NCBI GenBank assembly: GCA_005223375.1
Contig: RXOD01004054.1
Coordinates: 1-30,334 of the forward strand
Direction: 5' to 3'
DNA from: Amoebophrya sp. AT5.2
Lineage: Eukaryota > Sar > Dinophyceae > Syndiniales > Amoebophryaceae
DNA length: 30,334 nt
The notes beneath the pieces were generated by a model. It was not told the origin of the DNA. It made no database searches and worked only from the letters and a program-made list of their open reading frames with translations. The first letter of the stretch is position 1, and each line of letters opens with the position of its first letter. Below, piece by piece: positions 9,724-19,900 of this stretch. A program made the position numbers and the translations under genes.

Positions 9724-10917
9724 CCTTCTCCTTCGTGAGTCAGAAGTGTGTGCCTCGATAAAAAAATAGTATCGAGACTTGAAATCAACAACTACTTCGA
9801 GCGTAAAAAACTAATAATTCGCCCCGATGTACTACACGTAGATGTGCCGCTTCCAAAGAGAGCAGCACGTTCACTGCAAGTGTCGCTGTTCTTGTGTTTC
9901 TGTTTGTGCCTTTGCGCGTCGTGCTCCGCAGTGGGATAAGGCTGCTGGCACTGTGCTTGTGACTACTAGGAAGAAGTGCGGATGCGGAGGGCGAGGGGTT
10001 GCTCCTTATGGCCAGTCACTGTAGGAGCCAATTTTCAATTTCAGCCAGTTTGCCATCGCCATCCTGTGCTTTTTCGGCATGCTTTCGAAGTTCAAGCAGC
10101 ACTTCCAGACGCGAGTTTGTAGTCCTCATTGCACATTCGTCTCCGCGGAATTGTGCCCTGTTCAGGCACAGTTTCTGCGCAAACCGCTTCACCACGACCA
10201 CGTCAATTCAAAATGATACACCATGAGTCTGTACGAGAACCAGAACCGCAACCGAAGCTGGCCTGCTATTGCAGCCACAAGCACAACGTCTACCGATAGA
10301 AACAAGCCATTTGGCGACCACAGTGTCAGTGGGAGAGCATTGCAGATCCACGACAGACACCGATCGTAGCCTTCTCATTTGTCACGACGACAATTATCGT
10401 GTTGCGGAGAAAACGAGCCAGGCGATACAGTATAGAGTTTCGTTCCGCATGACGGACATTATCTTTATATATCAGTGAAATTGCATACTAACCATGACAG
10501 CAAGCCGCATAGACGCAGCGACCGAACAGAACAGGAGTCTCATCATGTTCGAGGGCGGCGTAGCGAACTCGGTTGATGATCGCACGCCTCGATCATTTCG
10601 CCCTCTACCTGAGGAAGTTGAAGTTCGATTCCAGAAACAAACAAAACCGCGCCCAAAATGGGCTTGTTTGGGTACTTCGCGTTCGCGTTCGCGCTTCGTG
10701 CATTGTGTTTTATGATCTCGACGTCTTGTTGTAGTTCACACGACATAAAAGTACGTGGTCACTCACACTCTTCCTGTACTGTACATTTGCAATTTGTGTT
10801 TGTTTTTTTACACTTGCTTACTATGGCATCGTGTTCGTGCGTCTACCATCCCCTAGCCCTTTCCCTTCACCACGGTGGGTAAGCCCGTCAGCACTTCTGC
10901 TGAAGGTACGCCGTCGT
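9724..10917. other. Intergenic spacer, possibly holding one small gene
   Basis: About 1.2 kb separates the acyltransferase-like gene from the end of the giant gene. It is moderately AT-rich, with a TATATA-like stretch near 10465-10472. The only coding-like sequence I see is the tentative two-exon gene at 10016-10546. Plus-strand ORFs here are short and have no recognisable features. Confidence 0.4.
10016..10546 (-). CDS. Tentative small two-exon gene, unknown function
   Basis: A possible first exon (10493-10546) encodes MMRLLFCSVAASMRLAVM and is followed directly by a good donor, ATG/GTTAGT. A second open stretch ends with TGA at 10016-10018 and encodes a helical, charged segment that includes FRGDECAMRT, LEVLLELRKHAEKAQDGDG and AEIENWLLQ. 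With the acceptor GCGCAG/AAACTG (exon 2 at 10016-10174) the two join in frame to 70 residues with a hydrophobic, presequence-like start. Against this, the acceptor choice is a guess, an in-frame TGA lies just upstream of the second stretch, and I recognise no family. If real, it would be a small mitochondrial or secreted protein with two or three Cys. Confidence 0.22.
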
Positions 10918-13900
10918 CTACACCGTCGCCGTGATTTCTGGACGAGCGTATTCTTCTTGCTCGTCGTTCGTGGACTGCAAGAATGACGAAGACGACGTCA
11001 CCAGGGGTTCGCTTCCTAGCAATGCCCCGTCTGGTCCGACGTTATTTCCGCTGTCGCCTGGCTCATCGCCCTCTACCTGAGGGAGGTCGTTGCTGCGGGT
11101 TGCGTCTTCGAGGGACACGCCATCTTGTTCTGTGTGCGATCCCCCGGGGTAGGATTTTTTGAATCTTATCCCAGCGCCGGTAGCCGGTACGTAGGGTCCC
11201 CCAAGGTCCGTCACTTTCCCGAGCCACGCGAGGTTCCATACACTCGTAGAGACGCCCGGTCGACACGCATTTACGTCGCTCTGGTAAAAGACCTTCTCCG
11301 CTGGCACCCAGTACATCTGCTGGCTTTCGGTGTGTGTTTCCAGAGAATCGATGTCGACGATTACTGAATTTTTACTTTGCGGGCTCGCGCCCTCTCCCTC
11401 TTCCGAAGACTCGTCCTCAGGGGTGTCGTGCTGGTCCCCCACCTCTCCCGCGTCTCCCCTGGAAGTTTCGGTTTGAGTTTCCAGGAAGGAGGTTGGCGCG
11501 ACCGACGGCGCAAACCGTGGCAAGCCCATCGCCTGTAGCAGCTGAGCAGGTGACTGCCGCATTTCAGCCGCTAGCTGATCCAAGTCGTACTGGAGCATGT
11601 AGTCCCGCAGCGTCACTTTCGGATACTTTTTCTGGCTGTGCGTGCCATAGCCATTCCCGACCGTGTCGGTGTCGGTCCCCTGAGGACCGCTAGGAGTACG
11701 TGGTCCACCGCCCGCCGCGTCAGCTACGTTAATACCGTGGTTTTTCTCATTCTCGTTCCTCCTTCGATCCGGTTCGCCTTCGGATTCCCGCAAACCCCCT
11801 TCCTCTCGAAGTCCCTCTTCGAGGTCGTCCTCGCCCCGCGTCATATCCAACATGTACGCCCCCTCCAGGACCGTTCGTGGATAGATCACGTGGACCGTGT
11901 CGTCATCGTCCAGAGCGCGCGCCTGCACCTGCCACATGCCGAGGCTCGTCCCGCCCGTGCCTCGCTGCCAGTCGAAACGGATGAGCTCGCCGCGGTCCAC
12001 GCGGCCGTTCGCCCGGCAGATCACCACACTGTCCCCACCGCGGAGCACCGGGTCGGGGTTCTTCAGCACGCCGATCTTGCTGCGGGCCAGTGCCGCCTCG
12101 TACGCCTTGCGGAGCAGGACGATGTCGCGCTTCGTCCACGGCGTCAGCCCGCTCGCCGTCTTGTTGGTGGCGGCGTCGAAGGGGTCCCAGAAGAGGAACA
12201 ACTGAATGGCATTCGGAAAAATCTCCCAAAGCGAGGTGGACTGCGAGGACCCGTCGGGAATGCCGTCGTGAACTTTTCCGCGGTCCTCGTCCTCCTCGTC
12301 ATGCTCCAAGTACCTCGTTGGGCCGCCGACTGCCTCTTGCCGCAGCATCCTGAAGACGGGATTCCAATCGTTGTTGTTCTCGAGGTGCTGATTCTTCACG
12401 CGGCGAAAGAGCTCGTCGCGCGCTTTCGTCGACAGGTTCGCCAAAACTCGTTGCAAGGCGAACAGCTGGCGGCGAACCGTGCTGTAGTGTTCGTGGCTTC
12501 GCCCAAGCAGCCCGCCGGCGTCCCGTGTCTGCTGCGACGGCCAGTCCGTGGTGTGTGCCTCCCAGTCGGGAAGCTGGTCCACAAATAGCGGCAGTCTCAA
12601 TCCCATGCCCGGCTCGACCGTTGGGATTTGAAGGTAGGCCATGATCAGTTTCCGGTACGCGTGTTCGGTCTGCGCCTGTCGAAGATCGCGCGACATGTCG
12701 GCACTGCTTTGCATCTCGGTCTCGGAGTGCGCAGACGTAGACGTTGGTGGACTAGGAGTGGGCTGGGGCGGTGCCTCCGCTTGTGTATGCGTTCCTCCGC
12801 TTACCTCTGCAAAAGAACTACTTGTACTTCTGGGAGGGGCTGCGGCCATCGGTTCTTCATCTTCGACCTCCTGCTCCGCATCCTCTGCTTCCCCAGCACC
12901 CTCGTCCCTGTGGTCCTCCCATCTGGGGCCGTCCACGATGATGAGGCACTTGAAAAACGTACGCAGCTCCTCGGCCCCCCCGCACATGTCGGCCATATCG
13001 CGGAATATCACCGTGCAAAGGTGGCCGTCCCGCATGCCTCTCAAAGCCGCGCACGTATCGGGCGGGCAGGGAAGGTCCCGGTCACCGGCGCTCCCCCGCA
13101 CGTAAGTGTCGTAAATCGTGTCGTCAATGTCGCTGGCTCCGGCAAGAACTTCTTCCACCGCACCCAGTGCGACTTCCGAGGCGGCCGCGTCCTCCTCCGT
13201 GTGGTCCCTTGTTGCTCCTTCCGTGCCAAGGCCGCTAGCTCCTCCGGTTGTATCTTCATTTCTGCCGCCGCCTCGGCCTCGTCCCCCATCGCTAGTAGCC
13301 TGGCCTTCTGCGGCAGCGTTCCCACCCGTCTTCGACGATATTCTCTGCGCCATTTCGAGAAGAGAAGAAGATTTCTTCTGTTGCGCTGCGCGTCTGTGAT
13401 CCTGGATAGGGCCGGCGTCCCCGGCGCACGACGGGTCAAAAACTCCGTCGCTCGTCTTTCCGCCGCCGCCTCCCGTCGCCGGTTCCGCGTCGTCTCCACC
13501 ACACGAGTCTCCGCAGCTAGAGGTCGTGCTTTTCTTCGCTTGTTCTTCCCCGCAAAAATCTTCGTCCGCAATGTCGCTGTCATCGCGGTCGTAGTCATCC
13601 TCGTCGGGGTCCACCCCGGACTTGGAGGAGCCGCCGCTTTCGCCATTGCAACACGCCGAGCCAAGGACCAGTTTTCCGCCAAAACTGGGCGAATTATCTC
13701 CTGCTCCATTTTTGGAACCCGTGGAACTACTTTGACCTTCTTCCCCTCCGTCGCCACCACAGCACGAGGTCGTTTCTGCAGGTGCCCGGATTCCGCTCCC
13801 ACCTTTCGTGCTGGTGCTGTTCGTACCGGCGCCGCCGCCGCTTGCTCCCTTCTTGTCGTCGTCCTCGTCATCGCCATTGCAGCAGGCGGACATCGAGTTT

Positions 13901-16900
13901 ACCTTTGTCTTTGTGTGGCCATCGCCACCAGAAGTACCAGAATTATCCCCTCCTGTGCCGAACGAAGAGCCCGTGTCCCCCGAAGGCTTCGATCCGCCGG
14001 TAGATGAAGTCTTTGCACCACCTCCCGCTTTGTTGGTACTCGTGGCACTCCCGCCTTCACCTTCCTCGCGCTCGTCGTCTTCGCACCCGCCGGCGCCGTT
14101 ACAGCATTTGCAGTCTACCAAGACGTGGAAGTGGGGACCGCCTCCCTTTTGCGTCTTGTTCTTGTTCATCGCGACGTCGTCCAAGTCCTCCTCGGAGAGG
14201 CCGAATGCGTCGCTGAGCTTTATTCGTTTATGCGCGATGGGCTCTACCGATAGCAGTGCGGCCATAGGAACCGCGTAGCGTTCCGCCACGAAGTCATCCT
14301 CTAGCAGGGAGTTCGGAACGGGTACCACACCGGATGGCCCTGCAGCTTCTTCTAAAAACGCTGCAGCTGCGTGTTGTTGGGCTTGCCCCCGTGGCAGCTC
14401 CGCGTATGGCCGCTGTTCAGTCGAGGACATCAAACCAGCACTCTGGTGAGGAGTTGCGCCTGTCCCTGCGTGCGCCAACCCGAGTTGCCAGGCCTGGTCG
14501 GCGTCCTCACGGATAATCGCTGCGCACTGCGCCGGCCGCAAGCTATTTGCGTTGCTCCTCGCGTCCGGGCGCACATGCACGATGCCCGTGACGAATCGAA
14601 ACGCGTTCCAGTACCCAATATCGTTCGGGAACGTCACGAACCGCGCCATCCAAGCCGTCCGTGCAACCGCGAACTCGTGCCACAGGAACGCCGGGGCGCT
14701 GAGTATCCCCCGACCGTACAGGAGTAGCGCCAGCAACAGGCCCGCCTCCTGGTACCGCCTTTGCTCACTTTGGGAACCGAGGTTGGGGACCTTATCGCCA
14801 CGGTCCGCGAACAGAAGCAGATCGGTAACGACGGACAGCGCGAGCGAGGCCCCCACGGACCGGCGGAAATCCTCGGGCGGCTTCCGCAAAAATACTTTTA
14901 CGGACGTTGATGAATCTGCCTGCTTGCCACTACTCGCCAGCGGCGGAAGGAACGCCGCCGACGTACCATAATAGCACGACTGGGGCGAGACGGCTCGCCT
15001 AAGCGCGAACCTGCTTGCGTCCTGGTCGTAGCAAAACCCGGCTAAGCGGCACGTGCGCGCGTCACCGAATTTCGAGCCCATCGGGGAGGAGTGGCGGTAC
15101 TCTTCGTCAATGTCGCAATTCATTTCATCACTCGTCCCTGGAGTGATGGCTGCTGCATTTACGGAGGCGCTGCTGCTGCGTCTTCTTCCGCTGCCAGGAA
15201 GCGTGGTGCGCTTTTCGTAAGCGGTGAACTCGGACGTTGATGCACCAGACGAGGCTTGTTGTTCGCTTCTGCTACTACTGGGCGAATCCACGATCAAGGC
15301 ACCCTTGGACGCAAGAAAGCAGGCTCCCTGTGTGGAGTCGTAGACTATGCCCGGGCAGTGCCTCTCCAGGTCGGAACAAGCTTGCACGCACTCCCCGAAC
15401 CCGTCGTAGCGGCCCGCGCCGTCGTTTAGCTTCGTCCAGGTCTGTCCCGCGTGCTCCACAAACGTCTGCAGAGGCTTCGTCGGCTTCCTTTTCCCATTCC
15501 CTAGAAGATATCGTCCCTGGAGGGAAAGCGGTAGCAGCTGCGCTTTTGCATCTGCCTGGTCCTCGAGCCACTGTCTGCATCTTTTCGACACACGGTCTTC
15601 GTCAAAGAGCGTGAGACCCGGGTGTGAGACCGCCGCCTTAATCCGCTGGAGCCGTCGCACGTGAACCTCCGCAATGTTTCCCGGGACCACACACGTGTCG
15701 TCTCGGCACAGCAAGGAAGTCTGCCATTTCGACGCCGCCCCTGTTGCTCCCGCCGGCGCGTCTTCGGCACTGGTATCCGACGTCCCGCCGCGGTGGGAAA
15801 AGCACACCCGATTCATGTGCTTCGGGCCGCAGCCCTGGCCCTCTGCGGCAACGGCGGGGCAAGGCTGCCGCAGCTTGTAGGCAATGACTTCGTTGTCCTG
15901 CCCGTCCCCCCGCGCCAGCTTTTCCACACTGCAGGACACATCGGTGTTCTGCCGGAACGGAGGGTACTTTTTCGGGGAGGTGTCGACGGTGTCGTCGGGG
16001 CTGAGGGCGGGCTCAATCTCCGGAGAGGCGGAGCGACACAAACACCTCCAGCGCTTCCGCTTGGGCCCCCTAGACCGCCGACCTTTACGTTTACTGCTGA
16101 AAAGCCGTGTGAAAGAATTCCATGCGTTCCTGATAAATCGTAAGGGATTCCATGGATCCTGCTTCTCTGGCACTGGTCCAAACCAGAAATAGGGTAGTGG
16201 TTCTCGGGCCGCCTGAAATAGGCCGCTGTATTCGCTGCACTTTTCTGCACACATTTCCGGGGTAGTGATATCCGACCAGCCAGTGCGCTTCGAGCCCAGA
16301 GCCGCCCAGCTACTTCCAGGCGGAATCCTGCTGCCTTGTACGTCGAACTTGGAATTCCACTTCTTCAGCTTCGTGAGTATGCGTTTTGCCTCCGCATCCC
16401 TAGGGCCCAAGGAATCCCGCGGACGCGTCGGCGTGAAGCAACCGACCTGCTCAAAACGTCGCAGTTTACAGATGGAAGCTTTTTCGAGCGCATTCCTGGC
16501 GACTAAATGTATTGGCGGCTTTTCCACGTTGAAGAGCGTGCAAACACTGTCGGTGGGAAACGGACCGCCAGTGGGCCGGTTGTTTACACCGGGGGTGAGA
16601 CTGAGTGCACTCCTCGCGCGCTGCTGCGACGAGGCCCCACGACCGGCCGCCGAAGATGCCCCGCCACCGCTACCCCCGACGTCTTCCCCAATCGCGACGA
16701 ACACGAAGCTGTGACACCTCTGGTCGCGTTCGCACGCTTCGAAACACGCGTCGATCGTCGGGTACTTAAAACGAGCGCTGCAGCCCTCTAGCCCGCACCA
16801 CGGCTTCAGCCGCATCTCTGCTGCACTATCCGGAGTGGAAATGTCGTCCCCATCCGTCTCAGCGACCGAGGTGTCGTCGTACTGGATAAGTGCGGAGGGC

Positions 16901-19900
16901 TCGGATCCGAATGGACAAGGGTTGGAGTTCCTCGTTTCGTCAGCGTGCTCCGAATGAAGACGCGGACGGCCAAAGGGCCCTTCGGGCTGGTCGCAAGGGG
17001 TCTGCGACCAAACGAATTGCTTGGCGCTAGCAGCGCCATCAAGACGAGTTAACATTGGTACAGAGGACCCGCTATGGCTACGATTTTCTTCTTCTTTCCC
17101 GAGCTCCATTGCTGACCACGCGGGGTGGTTCGGCTTGTTGTGCGCTCCGGTGAACGGGTTGGGTAGCTGCGCGCCGCCGACGCGTTGTCCCAGCAGCTGG
17201 GGAATCGCGTTCATCACTTTCCGCCCGATTGTCTCGCCCAGCCTTGGACAGCGAATCTTCACTCCACTTCGGTCCTGCGCCTCGTCCTCGTCGTGTAGCA
17301 GCAGCTCCGCTTTAGTGCACAAGCGGAACCTAGGGGACAGGCCCGCGTGCGCCCCTGGGTTCATCAGGGGGTGCGCGCAAACTTCCTTTGCTGTGCGGAG
17401 CGCCACGCTGCGAAGCGCGGCCCCCGGAAATGAGGCCCCGCCCAGGAGACGCGCTGCTGTTGATCCCGCGATTCGACTGGGCAGAAGGCCGTCCTCCACG
17501 ATGGAGCGCGGACACATCCTCGCCCTCTCTTCAGGCAAAGGCTCATCAGCTTCCTCCGACAGCTTGCAGCACTGCATCCCCACGCCGGGTGCTTCCTGCG
17601 GCAAGCACTTCGCAAGATTATCCGCGGCAGCCGCTGCGGGCCGTGGCAGGGATTGAGCTGCACCTGCTGGGTGTGCCCGATCGACGCTGTGTAACAGTGA
17701 CGCGATTTGAAAAACTGGAATTGTTGGCACAGCCCCCGAGGCTGCGCGTGCCGCTGCGCCCGGCTCCCGTACAACGGCCCAATAGTTCGAATCCGGCGAC
17801 CGCACGGCCGACGCGGTCCAGATTCGCTGGTAGTCGAATTTGCATTCCGCGTTTTCGCCCTCCGCCGCCTCCGCCTTACCCGCTTCCGCTTCGTGTCGCG
17901 TGCAGAGCCGCATCCGGTTCCTGCTCTCCGCGCCGGTCGCGAAATAGAGCGAGTCGCACAAATACTCCGCCTCCTTGTAGGTTCTGTCCTTGAAATTTTC
18001 GCACGTCAGCGGGGACTTGCCATTGTTCGGCAGCAGGCCGTAATTTTCGACAACGGTGGGCACTTTCTCCCCAGCCAAACTGCAGCACCGCACGTGGTGG
18101 CGCTCGGACGTAGTGTCAGCAGCGCGGGTTGGAATCCGGTGCCGCCCCGCCGGGGCGCCCGCGACGCTGTAGACCGTCGTGCCCGCGCCGGGAGGCAAGT
18201 CACAGGTCGTGCCGCTCCAGACTCGCATGTTGTCGAACCAACACCCCGTACCCTGCGTCGCGTCTTGCTGCAGTTCCTCCGCTGTGCAGAGCCGTAAGCC
18301 GCTCTCGGAACAGACGTCCTTTGCGTCCTCGTAGGTTTGTACCTGTAAGAAACGACACTGCGCCTCGACAGTCTCCCACCAGCGTTTCCGCCCCCCTTTC
18401 CTTGAAGGATCCTTGTAGTAGGCGGGCGCACTTTTGCCAGGAGTGCGCGATGTAGATGTGTGCGGCAGGTACTCGGCCATACGAGGCGCCTTTCCACCGT
18501 CTCCGGGCTTTTCCGGACAGCAGCGCACGGCGGCAGTCTGCGTCGCGCGGGTGCACTGGGGCGCAATTGTGTTCACGTTTCTGGCGGCCCCACTCAGCGT
18601 GAGGTAGCGCGGTACTGTTGTCGCATCGTCGCCCTTCATCTCGTCCTCGACCTCGAACGAGAATTTCAGAAAGCTCAGAACGCCCGCGGGGACGAGCGCG
18701 CGCGACGTCCTGGTAAGCTGCTTGTCGTTCCCTGAGGAGGTGTCAAACAGGGAGACCGCGTCGCCCGGCAACAGAATCGGCGCTCCCTCCGCCACCAGCA
18801 AACACTGCGGCACTTTGCGTGTGGGGAGCGGAGCTGCACCCCTATTGCCTTGCCGCGCGACGTCGGCCGTCGGGCTGCCGCTGCCCTCTTCAAGGAAAGA
18901 ACTGCTCCTTGTTGGCGCGGTCCCTGCAGCCGTTGCGCCCCTCCGTTGGCCGTGCCTGTTCTGGCCGCGGCCAGGCCCCAAGGCCGCTTCAACGTCCATC
19001 TCGGCCGCGTCCCCGATCGGAACCTCTTGCTCCCAGTAGTTGAATCCGCCACAGCCGACGACGTAGTCGCACTTCCGCCGGCAGCTGCTGACCGAAACGC
19101 CCGTTTTCACGATCCACTTTAGGTCCTCGCTCGGTGTCGAGCCCGTCGCGGCATCGGCGTCCTGTTGCGGCGCCCCCGCGCTCGTGAACATGTACGGACT
19201 GTACAGAAAGCGTGTCGAGTACAGCGTGTAAGGCGTGTTCGTCTCCGCAAAGTCCTCGTCGACGTCGGACTCCGACAAGCACCTTCCCCCGGTCGCGCTG
19301 CACTGCCCGGGCGCCGCCGTGTACCCGTTGGGACAGCGTTCGCACGTGCCGGGACTATCCCCCGACACGATGCTGCAGCACTGGCAGGGCTCGCAAACGC
19401 CCCGCTTCGGATCACAGTCGCGGGGCACGCTGTCGTGGCCGCTGCGGTCGCGGCGCGTCGTGAGCGCATCAAACGACGGACAATCCGACAGCGTCATATC
19501 AATGTCGCTCTCGACGTCCCGCCCCATCCCCCATCGTCCGCCCAACCCCAAAAGCTGCATCAGTCCCGGGCGTGGGTTCGTTCCGGCGCGCCGTGCTCGG
19601 GCGAGGGTGCGCGCTGCGATTTTCCTCATGGTCCGAAACAGCTGGCGCTTCAGCGGAAACCGCGGCGCATACTTCGGCGGCCCGCGGGTCAGATCGCGCG
19701 ACCCGATCCGGCACATCACGAGGAAGCTGCGGTGCTGCCGCGGGTCTCGCTCCCGGTTTGCACCCCGTCCCAGCAAGTCATCATTGTCCGACGTGCCCGC
19801 GAAGTTGCGGAGAACCTCGGTTGCTTCCGAGGAAACCCTTGCGCCCAGACTCGACCGCCGCAGACTCACGCGGCCCGTTCGCATGTCGAAGCTGCAGCCG

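Noticed and set aside
10651..10663. GCCCAAAATGGGC, which recalls part of the dinoflagellate spliced leader
   Set aside because: It is only a short palindrome. The rest of the leader and a donor site are absent.
13041..13877. Minus-strand ORF of 278 codons within the giant gene
   Set aside because: It is an alternative frame of the CC-rich acidic block, Arg-rich and without features, while the main frame is open for 11 kb.
12628..14007. Long plus-strand ORF of 459 codons antisense to the giant gene
   Set aside because: It mirrors GC-rich low-complexity codons of the minus-strand gene, has Arg- and Cys-biased composition and shows no motif. Several other plus-strand frames at 15661-20056 are of the same kind.
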